64,000 bases of DNA from JBDIAG01 sp047974565 (GCA_047974565.1 JBKECN010000019.1:124001-188000), one strand, 5' to 3'; counted from the first letter of the stretch, positions 34,686 to 43,332 are shown. Numbers and translations: made by a program. The notes: generated by a model from the letters alone, not told the origin.

Positions 34686-35843
34686 TCAACTGCTCGGGTT
34701 CGTGCTGCCGTAGTCGTCATTCTTGTCGCGGTACACACCGTGGTAGTGCAGGTCCGGGGTACTGCGACTGCGGGTGTTGACCAGCTCGATCCAGACGCGC
34801 GGGCCATCGATCCGCAGATACGTGCTCTCGCCATCAACGGTGTCGGAGTTCGCGTAGGCCACATAGGTCTCGTCGAGTTGGGACTCGTAGGTACTCATGA
34901 ACGAGGCCGCGAGATCGGAGTTGGCATCGCCGACCCAAGCCTGGATCGCTGCCTGCACCAGCTGCTGCTGATCAGCTGACAGAGAACTCACCTGGATCCC
35001 GGCAGTCTCGGGGAACTCGCCGCTGTCCACCCCCGGTCCCATGAGGATGTCATCGACCGTGGTCGTCAACTGTGCTGTGGCGAGTTGTTCGTCGGTCAGC
35101 GAGTCGAAGACGGCGAAAGCGGTGGTTGCCTTCTCCTTCAAGGGCTCAATGGTCTCATCACCCGAGGTGAAGGTCTTCGGTTCGGTCCCGCTGAAGGCGG
35201 GGGTGATGCTCGCAGTAGTGCCCAGATAGGTGTAGTTGCGGGCCAGGTGATGCCCGCCGAACTGCACCATGAACGGGTCGGTCTCAGACGGCTCACCGAA
35301 GAGGGCGATGTTGTAGTCGACATCGGCGCCGAACGCGTCATTGCCGTCTGCGCTGTTCTGGTTGAGCCAGTCGTCGGCCGCACGAATCGCCTCGACCTGC
35401 TCGTAGCCCTGCTCCGATGACATCGTCTCGACCAGCGCCAGCGCGGCAGCCCGGGACGTGTCATCGAGATCTGTCAACGAGACGCCCATTCGCGGCACCG
35501 TCTGCGTCGGGAAGTTCGACCACGTCTGCCGGGACTCATTATCGGAGAAGTCATAGGTCACGCTCTCCTTGGTGCTCTCGTCGAGCGTATCCAGGAAGGC
35601 ATTCGCGGCCGCCACGACCTCGGCAGTATTCGCGTCCGCACCGTTCTCGCCGTCCGTGTTGAGGTCTTGCGCGGTGAAGGTCTGCATACCTCCCCCCTGG
35701 CCGGGGCCGCCCGAGTCAGAACTACTCGAACTGCTGGTTGAGCTGGAACTGGAGTCCGTGGTGTCGGTAGCGCAAGCGGCCATCGATGTGATGAGCGCTG
35801 CACCGATCAGAGGCGTTGCGATTGAGCGGGAGATGCGTCTCAT
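34686..35843 (-). CDS. DUF3500 domain lipoprotein
   Basis: 385-residue predicted lipoprotein. The signal IATPLIGAALITSMAAC ends in a lipobox Cys at about residue 24, followed by a Ser-rich linker of about 20 residues. The remainder matches the DUF3500 family: FGGHHLARNYTYLG near the middle, VDDILMGPGVDSGEFPETAG, and a C-terminal RVWIELVNTRSRSTPDLHYH that ends the family domain. The conserved GGHHLA histidines could bind a metal or haem, but no function is established. GAAGGAACAG precedes the ATG. It is upstream of, and codirectional with, the HupE-like gene. Confidence 0.82.
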   Translation of the reverse strand: MRRISRSIATPLIGAALITSMAACATDTTDSSSSSTSSSSSSDSGGPGQGGGMQTFTAQDLNTDGENGADANTAEVVAAANAFLDTLDESTKESVTYDFSDNESRQTWSNFPTQTVPRMGVSLTDLDDTSRAAALALVETMSSEQGYEQVEAIRAADDWLNQNSADGNDAFGADVDYNIALFGEPSETDPFMVQFGGHHLARNYTYLGTTASITPAFSGTEPKTFTSGDETIEPLKEKATTAFAVFDSLTDEQLATAQLTTTVDDILMGPGVDSGEFPETAGIQVSSLSADQQQLVQAAIQAWVGDANSDLAASFMSTYESQLDETYVAYANSDTVDGESTYLRIDGPRVWIELVNTRSRSTPDLHYHGVYRDKNDDYGSTNPSS

Positions 35844-36040
35844 GAAGCGTTCTGTTCCTTCACGTTCTGGGTCTGTCGACCTATCGGGCGGGCTGATGCT
35901 TCGAGCGCGCCGCAGGCTAACGAGCCTTCCTGTGAAGAATCTGTGTATTCCGGACAGGATGAGCTTTCCGGAGGAACCCGCGGGAAAGCGGGGAGCAGGC
36001 TGGGAAGCAGGGAGCGGCGTCGGCTCCGCTAGACCTCCGG

Positions 36041-36290
36041 GTGCGCATTGCGAGTCTCATTGGCCTACGCCGGGCCACCGCCCAGCGCGTCGGCACACTC
36101 GCTCGCCAGCGCCGGGCAACCCGGTGCACCGTGCGACTCTCACTGGCCATGCGCCGGGGCACCCGACGCACCATGCGACTCCCACTCGCCAGCGCCGGGG
36201 CACCCGACGCACCATGCGACACTCACTGGCCAGCGCCGGGGCACCCGACGCACCATGCGACACTCACCCGCCAGCACTGGGCCTCGCGGT
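36041..36290. repeat. 41-42-bp minisatellite between the DUF3500 and LysR genes
   Basis: Three nearly identical units run from about 36161, each with GCCGGGGCACCCGACGCACC then ATGCGAC. Two or three degenerate copies lie on the left (from about 36041) and one on the right. Units are 42, 41 and 41 bp. The region is gene-free: the gap from 35844 to 36309 otherwise holds only the DUF3500 promoter. Open frames across it are products of the repeat. Confidence 0.85.
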
Positions 36291-36309
36291 CACCCGGCCA
36301 CTCACTGCC

Positions 36310-37260
36310 CTACGTCGCGACTCCAGGCCCGCGCTGCGCCTCGATGGCCGTGGCGAGTTCGACCAGTCTGCGGCCTGCCGTACCGAGGTCACGCTCCCGC
36401 GCCCAGACCGCGCGCAGCGGACGCTCGACCAGCAGGCCGTCCACCATCACCGCCCGCAGTTCACCCGCCGCGACAGCAGCCTGCACCGCGTGCTCGCTGA
36501 GCACCGCCGGCCCCACCCCGGAGGCGACCGCGACCCGCACTGCGGCGTTGCTGGCCAGCTCCATCCGGGGCGGGGCCAAGCCCAGGCCCCTGGTGGCCTG
36601 CTCGAAGGTCACCCGGGTGCCTGACCCTCGCTCGCGCACCACCAGCCGAGTGGCAGCCAACTCATCCAACCCCACCGGGCGCGTCCGCCGGGCCCACTCG
36701 TGCCCCGGAGCGACCACGACCACGAGCCGGTCGGTGGCCACCACGACACTGTCCACCTCGACCGCGATGCTGCTGGGCAGATCCGGGCTCTCGATGAAGC
36801 CGAGCGCGCCACGGGACACCAGCCGCCCCACCTCGCTGGAGTTGCCAACCGTCAAGGTGGTCCCCACCTCGGGTTGTTCCAGGCTCAGCGCGGCGAGCCA
36901 ACGCGGAAGCAGGTCCTCGGCGATCGTCTGGCTGGCGGCCACCTGAAGCTGACCAGGCGAGTCGTCCGCGAGCGCCTGCACCCCGGCGAGCAGGCGCCGG
37001 TTGGCCTCCAGGACGATCCGGGCCCAGTCGACCACCAGCCCGCCGTGCTCGGTGAGGGTGCTGCCGCGAGTGTCCCGGTGCACCAGCTGCAGCCGCAGAT
37101 CGCGCTCCAGTCGGCGCAGCGATCGGGTGGCGTTGGGCTGGGCCATGCCCAACGCGCGAGCCGCCGCGCCTACCCCGCCGTGTTCGGCGAGTGCGACGAG
37201 AACTGCGAGATCACCAACGTGCGGCAATCGGTTGAGTGGGAGCGACGTCGAGCAAGTCAT
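36310..37260 (-). CDS. LysR-family transcriptional regulator (YeiE/CbbR-like)
   Basis: 316-residue regulator. The N-terminal winged helix-turn-helix reads LVALAEHGGVGAAARALGMAQPNATRSLRRLE near residues 14-45. A linker helix and the periplasmic-binding-like effector domain follow (LQVAASQTIAEDLLPRWLA onward). ATG 37260 is preferred because TATCAT lies exactly 6 nt before it; ATG 37287 would add nine residues and overlap the operator. Divergent from a YeiH-type transporter with an intervening inverted repeat, as in other LysR/target pairs. The effector may be a sulfur anion such as sulfite, by analogy with YeiE-YeiH. Confidence 0.9.
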   Translation of the reverse strand: MTCSTSLPLNRLPHVGDLAVLVALAEHGGVGAAARALGMAQPNATRSLRRLERDLRLQLVHRDTRGSTLTEHGGLVVDWARIVLEANRRLLAGVQALADDSPGQLQVAASQTIAEDLLPRWLAALSLEQPEVGTTLTVGNSSEVGRLVSRGALGFIESPDLPSSIAVEVDSVVVATDRLVVVVAPGHEWARRTRPVGLDELAATRLVVRERGSGTRVTFEQATRGLGLAPPRMELASNAAVRVAVASGVGPAVLSEHAVQAAVAAGELRAVMVDGLLVERPLRAVWARERDLGTAGRRLVELATAIEAQRGPGVAT

Positions 37261-37266
37261 ACACCA

Positions 37267-37308
37267 ATGATATGTCTTCGATGCCATATTGATGTCTTCT
37301 CAGATATG
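37267..37308. promoter_or_regulatory. LysR operator and overlapping promoter
   Basis: ATATG (37270-37274), 10 bp, CATAT (37285-37289) form an inverted repeat flanked by CAAT/TTG. A further ATATG lies at 37304-37308, and ATGTCTTC repeats directly at 37272 and 37292 (20-bp step). The LysR gene's own -10 (TATCAT, 37272-37267) overlaps the first half-site, which predicts autorepression and activation of the divergent transporter. Confidence 0.6.
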
Positions 37309-37331
37309 AGTCGAACGACGACAGTGGAGTC

Positions 37332-38432
37332 ATGGCAAGCATCGTCACTCCCCAGCCCACGTCCTCGCCCAGTCCGCGTGACCCGGGGGCTCCGGCGATC
37401 ACCCGCGGGGCCGTGCAGTGGCGCGGACTGGTCACCCGAGGCGCGTCCGTCGTTCCCGGCGTCGGCGTCGCCTTGGCCGCAGCCGCGGTGGCCACTGCCT
37501 TCACCCTGGCGGTACCGGCCGTCAGCCCGCTGCTGGGGGCGATGCTGCTCGGAGTGCTCGTCGGCAACCTCACCGGCATCGGGGTGCGGATGCCGCAGCG
37601 ACTGGCCCCGGGCATGGCGGTGGCGGCTCGCACGCTACTGCGCCTGGGTATCGTGCTGCTCGGTCTGCGGCTGGTCCTCCCCGACGTGCTGGCGCTGGGC
37701 TGGCCCGTGCTGCTCGGAGTAATCGGCGTGGTGGGCGGCGGGATCGCATTCACCCTGCTGGTGAGCCGGGCGCTGCGGATCGAGCCGGCCCTGGGCTTGC
37801 GGATCGCCTGCGGCTTCTCGATCTGTGGTGCCGCCGCCGTCGCTGCGGTAGACGCAGCCCAGTCTCGTCGCGAGCCGCGCCACACTGCCACCGCTGTGAC
37901 GCTCGTGGTGATCTTCGGATCGATCATGATCGTCGCGATGCCCGCCCTGGCCGTGGCCCTACACCTGGACCAGCGCACGGCTGGGGCTTGGACCGGGGCC
38001 AGCGTGCACGAGGTGGCCCAAGTGGTCGCCGCCGGCGCCATCATCGGCGGACCTGCGCTCAAGGTCGCGGTCGTGGTCAAGCTGGCCCGGGTGCTCATGC
38101 TCGCCCCGGTGCTGGCGGTACTCGGCTGGCTGGAGCGGTCCGCCGCGTCCGATCAGGCGGCTTCGGGAGCGCGGCGCCCGCCGCTGGTACCGGGATTCGT
38201 GCTGGGCTTCCTGGCCATGGTGGCGCTGGCCAGCTTCGGCGTGGTGCCGACATCCGTGCTGGCTGCGGCTGGCATCGCGCAGTCACTGCTGCTGGGCGCG
38301 GCGATGTTCGCACTCGGCGTCACCGTGCACTGGACGGTGCTGCGGAACGTGGGGGGCCGCCCGGTGCTGCTGGCGGCGGTGTCAACGATCATCGTCCTGC
38401 TGCTCGGTCTGGGAACAGCCGTCCTCGCCTGA
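37332..38432 (+). CDS. YeiH/PSE family putative sulfate exporter
   Basis: 366-residue membrane protein with about 10-11 helices. Family marks include GAMLLGVLVGNLTGIG, LRLGIVLLGLRLVL, the central CGFSICGAAAVAA (a pore-like motif with Cys) and SVHEVAQVVAAGAIIGG. These define the conserved PSE (putative sulfate exporter) family. About 40 Pro/Ser-rich residues precede helix 1. A GTGGAG stands before the ATG. The neighbouring LysR regulator and the shared operator make it the likely target. The transported ion is inferred from family naming and is not proven. Confidence 0.88.
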   Translation: MASIVTPQPTSSPSPRDPGAPAITRGAVQWRGLVTRGASVVPGVGVALAAAAVATAFTLAVPAVSPLLGAMLLGVLVGNLTGIGVRMPQRLAPGMAVAARTLLRLGIVLLGLRLVLPDVLALGWPVLLGVIGVVGGGIAFTLLVSRALRIEPALGLRIACGFSICGAAAVAAVDAAQSRREPRHTATAVTLVVIFGSIMIVAMPALAVALHLDQRTAGAWTGASVHEVAQVVAAGAIIGGPALKVAVVVKLARVLMLAPVLAVLGWLERSAASDQAASGARRPPLVPGFVLGFLAMVALASFGVVPTSVLAAAGIAQSLLLGAAMFALGVTVHWTVLRNVGGRPVLLAAVSTIIVLLLGLGTAVLA

Positions 38433-38663
38433 GTGTCAGGCGCCGAGGGCGCATCAGTCACTGCCGCAGGGTCAACGCGGGCAGGTCCTCGGGTGAACGA
38501 CCAGTCCCTTCGGAGAAGCCTCGGGATCATCCACGCACGTCGTGCCTGGAACTCCGAACCGCGCACTTTGGGTCAAGATGGGTCCTAAGCGAGTCATAGA
38601 CAGCAAGTCTCATTTCGATGGGGCAAAGACCCTTGTAGACCATCGATTGTCAGTGCCCGTTGG

Positions 38664-38669
38664 TACGTT
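38664..38669 (+). promoter_or_regulatory. Probable -10 element of a leaderless HNH-endonuclease transcript
   Basis: TACGTT, 6 nt, then ATG 38676, with no SD sequence in between. Same pattern as other leaderless candidates here. Confidence 0.55.
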
Positions 38670-38675
38670 CGTTCT

Positions 38676-41120
38676 ATGGAAGACCACGGTGGTTGCAGCC
38701 CGGCGCCAGCCGACGCCGGCACCGGCCTGCCATCGGCCGGCCAGGCCGAAGCTGACCCGACACCACCCAGCAGTCCCGGCGCCGGCCTGCCATCGGCTGG
38801 CCAGGCCGAAGTTGACCCGACACCACCCAGCAGTCCCGGCGCCGGCCTGCCATCGGCCTGCCTGGCCACCACCGACGCGACGGCGCCCAGCGAGGCTGAC
38901 GCTGCTCTCCAACACCCTTCGGGCGCGTCTGCCACTCGAGCGCCCGGCCTCGATGACGGTTGGTGGGCGGTGCCGGGCTGCGAGCCGCCCGAAGCGGCGC
39001 GAGACATCCCGCTGGCCGAGTCAGGCCATCCAGTGGCCGAGCAGCTGATCTGCCTCGATCGGACAGTTGGCCACCTCGCCGATTCCACCTCAGAGATGGG
39101 CGGCTTGACGGCGGGGCATGTCCGCGAGGCGCTGGTCACGCTCGACCGGCAGGCGCGACGGATCGAGAGCATCCGGTTGGCCTTCGTGCGCGCCAGCCTC
39201 GATCACGAACCGGACGGTCAAGCCCATGGCCGGGCTACCCGAGCCGTCCTGGCCGACCGGTGCTCCCGCGACCGCGGAGCGGCACGCGCTGACGTCCGGG
39301 CCGCCGAGCTGATCCATCCTGAACACGGAATCCTGAGGGGGTTCGGCGCCGCCCTAGCCGCGGGCGAGGTGTCCGCCGCGCATCTGGACGTCGCCCGCAA
39401 GGTGGTCGCCAAACTGCCCGCCGCCATCCTGGACGCCCATCGTGAACAGATCGATGCCGTGCTGACCGAGCATGCTCGACGCTGGTCACCCCGGCTCTGC
39501 GCGGGCCTGGCCGAGCACCTGCTGGAGGTGGTCGATCCCGATCGCGCCGATCGCCGGTACCGGGACGCATGCGCCCGGCGAGGGCTGAGCGTGGCCACCG
39601 ATGCCTTCGGGATGACCGTGCTGCGAGGCCAGCTCGACCCTGATGCTGGGTTGGAGTTCACCGCCGTGCTCGACCATCTCCTTGCCCTTGACCGCGCCCG
39701 ACCCGACCTCGTGACGACCGATACCGCCACCCCTGACACTGTCACCCCTGACACTTCCGTTACTGACACTGGCACCGCGCAGGCACCCGGTGGAGTCACC
39801 AGCCCCCCGACGCCAGGGCACGACGCCGCTGACCCGGGCGCCCCCGATCACACCGCACCCGACGCCGGCTCCACCGATGACGACGCTGTCGCCGCCAGCC
39901 TCCTCGACACCAGGACCCCGGCCCAACGTCGGGCCGACGCGCTGGTGCGGATGGCTCAGTTGGCGGCCGAGCAGCTCGCCCTCGTGTTCGACGAGAAGGG
40001 CCTCCCCCGCACTGACGGCCCCGGAGGAGCCATCAACCAGCGCCCAGCCCGCAGCGTCCCGCACGTGAGTATCACCCTCACCCAGGGTCACGTCGACGCC
40101 ACATCGAAGCAGCCGATGGGCAGACACGATGTGGACAGCCGGCCCTCAAACACGCAGGGCGCCAGCGTCTTCGCCACGCCAGGTGAGACGGACAACACCG
40201 GCCAACCCACTCCGAGGTTCGCCGACGCCCGATGCGACTGCGCCCATCAGTCCCCCGGTGACGTGGAGCCCATCGACCTGGACCCAATCGACCTGGACTC
40301 CACCAGCCCTGACATGCTCAACGGGCACACCATCGACCGGCACACGATCGACGGGCACACCACCGACCGGCACGCCACCGACGGCCACGCCACCGACCGG
40401 GACCCGGTCGGCAGGCACGCAATCAACAGGCACGCCACCGACGAAGGCGCGAGCCCCGAGCCCGCGATCAGCGGGCGCCAGCTCGACCAGCACACGTTCG
40501 ATAAGCAAGCCACGACTGAAGTTCGCCGCCGGACCCACAGCCCGGACTGCTCGGCTCGGCGTGCGGGCGGACCAGTGGCCTGGGCCGTTCTCAGACCAGA
40601 ATCCCAACCCTGGGCCGTGCTCGGGCCAGAATCCCAACCTCTCCCGGCCGCCCTGCTCGGGCGAGCGCTCTGCGACGCCGTTCTGGACTATGTCACCCGA
40701 TCCGGCACCGGGCGGGTCCTCTCGATGCACACCACCGGCCGGCTCGCGACCCCGGCCCAAGCCACCGCGGTCGCCGCGCGAGACGGAGGATGCGTCTTCC
40801 CCGGCTGCGCCGCGCCACCGTCCATGTGTCAGGTCCACCACGTGCGGTTCTGGTCTGACGGCGGACCCACCCACATCGACAACCTCGCATTATTGTGTTG
40901 GCGACATCATCAGGTGATTCATCATGCCCAGGGGGACAGCCGGCGAGATGGCTGGCGCCTGATCATGCGGGACGGTCTTGCGTACGCGATCCCGCCGGCC
41001 CACATCGACCCCGATCAGCGTCCGATTCGCAACACGCTCCGGCAAGCGATCGACGAAACACGGGCGATGGCGATCCAACTCACCATGGACGTCGCGCAAC
41101 GGGAACACCCACCACCATGA
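38676..41120 (+). CDS. DUF222 / HNH endonuclease domain protein (13E12-type)
   Basis: 814-residue protein of a family abundant in actinobacteria. The DUF222 helical region spans about 115-350 and the HNH nuclease lies near the C-terminus: CVFPGCAAPPSMCQVHHV, then DNLALLCWRHHQVIH, giving a zinc Cys pair, the catalytic HH and the second Cys/His. Inserted low-complexity tracts make it almost twice the family's usual length. Residues 17-70 hold three 20-residue repeats (GLPSAGQAEVDPTPPSSPGA type), 350-400 are Thr/Asp/Pro-rich, and 550-590 are HTIDR/HATDG pentapeptides. The biological role of the family is unknown; links to mobile elements have been suggested. Stand-alone gene with a leaderless-type promoter. 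Confidence 0.85.
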   Translation: MEDHGGCSPAPADAGTGLPSAGQAEADPTPPSSPGAGLPSAGQAEVDPTPPSSPGAGLPSACLATTDATAPSEADAALQHPSGASATRAPGLDDGWWAVPGCEPPEAARDIPLAESGHPVAEQLICLDRTVGHLADSTSEMGGLTAGHVREALVTLDRQARRIESIRLAFVRASLDHEPDGQAHGRATRAVLADRCSRDRGAARADVRAAELIHPEHGILRGFGAALAAGEVSAAHLDVARKVVAKLPAAILDAHREQIDAVLTEHARRWSPRLCAGLAEHLLEVVDPDRADRRYRDACARRGLSVATDAFGMTVLRGQLDPDAGLEFTAVLDHLLALDRARPDLVTTDTATPDTVTPDTSVTDTGTAQAPGGVTSPPTPGHDAADPGAPDHTAPDAGSTDDDAVAASLLDTRTPAQRRADALVRMAQLAAEQLALVFDEKGLPRTDGPGGAINQRPARSVPHVSITLTQGHVDATSKQPMGRHDVDSRPSNTQGASVFATPGETDNTGQPTPRFADARCDCAHQSPGDVEPIDLDPIDLDSTSPDMLNGHTIDRHTIDGHTTDRHATDGHATDRDPVGRHAINRHATDEGASPEPAISGRQLDQHTFDKQATTEVRRRTHSPDCSARRAGGPVAWAVLRPESQPWAVLGPESQPLPAALLGRALCDAVLDYVTRSGTGRVLSMHTTGRLATPAQATAVAARDGGCVFPGCAAPPSMCQVHHVRFWSDGGPTHIDNLALLCWRHHQVIHHAQGDSRRDGWRLIMRDGLAYAIPPAHIDPDQRPIRNTLRQAIDETRAMAIQLTMDVAQREHPPP
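38724..38880 (+). repeat. 60-bp in-frame tandem repeat in the HNH gene
   Basis: Three copies, the third diverging after 15 bp, encode a 20-residue Pro/Ser/Ala unit. Copies one and two differ at one residue (Ala versus Val), which suggests recent duplication. Confidence 0.85.
40324..40440 (+). repeat. 15-bp in-frame tandem repeat in the HNH gene
   Basis: About eight pentapeptide units of the form HTIDR, HTIDG, HTTDR, HATDG and similar lie just before the nuclease domain. Confidence 0.8.
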
Positions 41121-41161
41121 GTGGTCGACAGCGCCAGGCCGCCGGCGCAACCTCAAGGCGG

Positions 41162-41920
41162 TCAGCCGAGCCGGTGACGAATCGCCTTCGCCGCCGCCTC
41201 GGGGTCATCGGCCTGCGTGACGGCGCGCACCACCACGACCCGGCGGGCACCTGCGTCGACGACATCGGCGAGCCGGTCCAGGTCGATTCCACCGATCGCG
41301 AACCAGGGCTTGTCGGTTCCGGTCGCTGCTGCCGCCCGGACCAGGTCCAGCCCCACCGCCGCCCGTCCCGGCTTGGTCGGGGTCGCCCACACCGGGCCGA
41401 CGCAGAAGTAGTCCACCTGCGGGTCCGCGTCGGCCGCCGCGAGTTGCTCGGTCGAGTGCGTGGACCGCCCGATCACCGCGTGCGGCGCGACGAGACCCCC
41501 TTGCTCGGGTGTCAGGTCCTGTTGGCCAAGGTGCAGAACCGGGGCACCCGCGACCCTGGCCAGATCCGCCCGGTCATTGACGGCGATCAGCGCCCCGGCC
41601 CGCTCAGCCTCGGTGGCCACCACCTCCAGGGCGGTCAGCTCCTCCTCGGCCTGCAGTCCCTTCTCCCGGATCTGCAGAATGTCCACTCCCCCGGCGAACG
41701 CGGCCGCCGCGAACTCGGCCAAGTCCCCCCGATCTCGCCGGATGTCGGTGCACACGTACAACAGGCTTCGGGCCAGCCGCTCACGGGCCTGGCGCTCACG
41801 GGCCAGCCGCTCACGGGCCTGGCGCTCACGGGCCTGGCGCTCACCGGTCTGGCGCTCACGGGCCTGGCGCTCACGGATCTGGGCGCGTCGGTGGACGGGG
41901 TCGTCGCGGGAATCCTGCAC
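41162..41920 (-). CDS. thiE: Thiamine phosphate synthase with repeat N-terminal extension
   Basis: Joins the thiazole and pyrimidine phosphates to give thiamine phosphate. From about residue 53 the TIM-barrel fold is complete: LLYVCTDIRRDRGD, VDILQIREKG, ALIAVNDRADLA, LHLGQQDL, VGPVWATPTKPG (phosphate/pyrimidine loop) and WFAIGGID. The first 52 residues are unusual: a run of RERQA/RERLA pentapeptides of highly charged helix, absent from typical ThiE (about 210-220 residues). GTG 41920 lies 6 nt after TAGCGT, which supports a leaderless start at that codon and so includes the repeat. Divergent from the thiO operon. It is not under the TPP riboswitch, which belongs to the opposite strand. Confidence 0.9.
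   Translation of the reverse strand: MQDSRDDPVHRRAQIRERQARERQTGERQARERQARERLARERQARERLARSLLYVCTDIRRDRGDLAEFAAAAFAGGVDILQIREKGLQAEEELTALEVVATEAERAGALIAVNDRADLARVAGAPVLHLGQQDLTPEQGGLVAPHAVIGRSTHSTEQLAAADADPQVDYFCVGPVWATPTKPGRAAVGLDLVRAAAATGTDKPWFAIGGIDLDRLADVVDAGARRVVVVRAVTQADDPEAAAKAIRHRLG
41770..41880 (-). repeat. 15-bp tandem repeat encoding the ThiE N-terminal extension
   Basis: About seven units of the type CTCACGGGCCTGGCG (plus-strand reading) encode RERQA, RERLA or GERQA. Several units are identical, which indicates recent expansion. Confidence 0.88.
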
Positions 41921-41925
41921 GCCGA

Positions 41926-41932
41926 TACGCTA
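41926..41932. promoter_or_regulatory. Face-to-face -10 elements shared by thiE and the thiO operon
   Basis: The seven bases TACGCTA read TACGCT on the plus strand (41926-41931) and TAGCGT on the minus strand (41932-41927). The minus -10 stands 6 nt before GTG 41920 of thiE. The plus -10 predicts a start near 41938, exactly where the TPP riboswitch begins. Two divergent promoters thus appear to overlap almost completely. Confidence 0.55.
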
Positions 41933-41937
41933 GTGGG

Positions 41938-42027
41938 CAACCGCGGGAGCTCCACCACCGGAGCTGAGAGGGTGTTCCGTCACCGACCGCTCGAACCTGA
42001 TTCGGATCATGCCGACGAAGGGAGGCG
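41938..42027 (+). ncRNA. TPP (THI-box) riboswitch
   Basis: The conserved core is present: GGAGCTGAGAGGG (41960 region) for P2/J3-2 and GAACCTGATTCGGATCATG, then CCGACGAAGGGAGG for P4/P5 and closing P1. The helix P2 pairs GAGCTCC with GGAGCT. The last segment, AAGGGAGG (42018-42025), is also the ribosome binding site for thiO, whose ATG is at 42031, so ligand binding should hide the SD and block translation. Controls the thiO-thiS-thiG-thiF operon. Confidence 0.93.
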
Positions 42028-42030
42028 CAC

Positions 42031-43332
42031 ATGCAGGTCGTCGTCATCGGCGCCGGCATCGTGGGCCTGTGCATCGCCGAAGCCCTGGTACGCAGCGGCG
42101 CCGACACCGTCCTGGTCGATCCCGATTCTGCCGGCGGCGCGACCCGGGCGGCGGCCGGGATGCTCTCACCGGTCGGTGAGACCTACCACCAGGAGTCGGA
42201 CCTGGGCTCGCTGCTGCTAGCCGGTGCTCGCACCTACCCGGGGTTCATCGCCAGGCTCGCCGGCGGCCGGGACGCCGAGGCCGTCGGCTTGCGGACCACC
42301 GGCACGCTCATCTGCGGTACCGACAACGCCGACCGGACGGCGCTGAGTGATCTGCACGAGGTCTGCCTGGCCCACGGACTCAGATCGCAGCGGCTCACCA
42401 CCCGCCAGGCCCGGCGCCTCGAGCCCCTTCTGGGCCCGGCGTTGTCCTGCGCCTTCCTGGCTCCGGATGACCATCAAGTCGACCCGAGACTGCTGGCCGA
42501 GGCACTGTTGGCCTGGCTCGGCGAGCGCTGCCGGTTCGAATGCTGCCCCGCCACCGCGGTGCTGCACCGCGACTCCGACGACTCGTCCAGCCCCGCCACC
42601 GGCGTCCTGCTCGGCGACGGCCGGCAGATCGGCGCGGACGCCGTGGTGGTGGCCAATGCACTCGGCGCGCAGACGATCGCCGGGCTGCCTACCGACGTGA
42701 CGACGTTGTTGCGACCGGTATTCGGGGACGTGCTGCGGCTGCGACCACCGGCCGCCCTGGCCGGCCTCGTCCAGCACACCATCCGCGCCCGGGTCGCCGG
42801 TACGCCGGTGTACGTGGTGCCCCGCCCCGATGGCGGCCTCGTCCTGGGCGCCACCAGCCGCGAGGACGGCGAACCGTTGCCCAGCGCCGGCGGCATGCAC
42901 CAACTCCTGCGGGACGCGATCCGGCTCGTGCCCGCGGTCGCCGAGTTCGCTGTCACCGAACTCATCGCCCGGCCCCGTCCCGGCACCCCCGACAACGCAC
43001 CACTGCTCGGCCTGGCCACCGACTCTCGCGCCCGGGTGACTCCCGGGCTGGTGCTGGCTACCGGATTCTTCCGGCACGGAGTGCTGCTCGCTCCGCTCGC
43101 CGGGCACCTGGTGTGCTCCCTCCTGGGGCTGCCCACCCCGGAACCCCCGCACCCCGGCTCCCCCGAACCCCGACACCCGGGCACGCCGGACCGGCCACCC
43201 CCCAGTGACCGCATCGCCGACCTCCTGGCCATCGTCGACCCGGCTCGCTTCACCCGCGCCGTCGCCCCACACGCCCCTACCGACTCCCCGATCTCTGCCG
43301 ACACCAGGCAGGCACCCGTGAGGACCCGATGA
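42031..43332 (+). CDS. thiO: Glycine oxidase ThiO
   Basis: FAD enzyme of the DadA/DAO family that oxidises glycine to the imine needed for thiazole synthesis. The 433-residue protein begins with the dinucleotide-binding MQVVVIGAGIVGLCIAEAL, has the GATRAAAGMLSP segment typical of ThiO, and ends its fold with TGFFRHGVLLAPLAG. About 50 residues beyond are Pro-rich (PEPPHPGSPEPRHPG) and not conserved. First gene behind the TPP riboswitch. The stop overlaps the thiS ATG (ATGA). Confidence 0.93.
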   Translation: MQVVVIGAGIVGLCIAEALVRSGADTVLVDPDSAGGATRAAAGMLSPVGETYHQESDLGSLLLAGARTYPGFIARLAGGRDAEAVGLRTTGTLICGTDNADRTALSDLHEVCLAHGLRSQRLTTRQARRLEPLLGPALSCAFLAPDDHQVDPRLLAEALLAWLGERCRFECCPATAVLHRDSDDSSSPATGVLLGDGRQIGADAVVVANALGAQTIAGLPTDVTTLLRPVFGDVLRLRPPAALAGLVQHTIRARVAGTPVYVVPRPDGGLVLGATSREDGEPLPSAGGMHQLLRDAIRLVPAVAEFAVTELIARPRPGTPDNAPLLGLATDSRARVTPGLVLATGFFRHGVLLAPLAGHLVCSLLGLPTPEPPHPGSPEPRHPGTPDRPPPSDRIADLLAIVDPARFTRAVAPHAPTDSPISADTRQAPVRTR

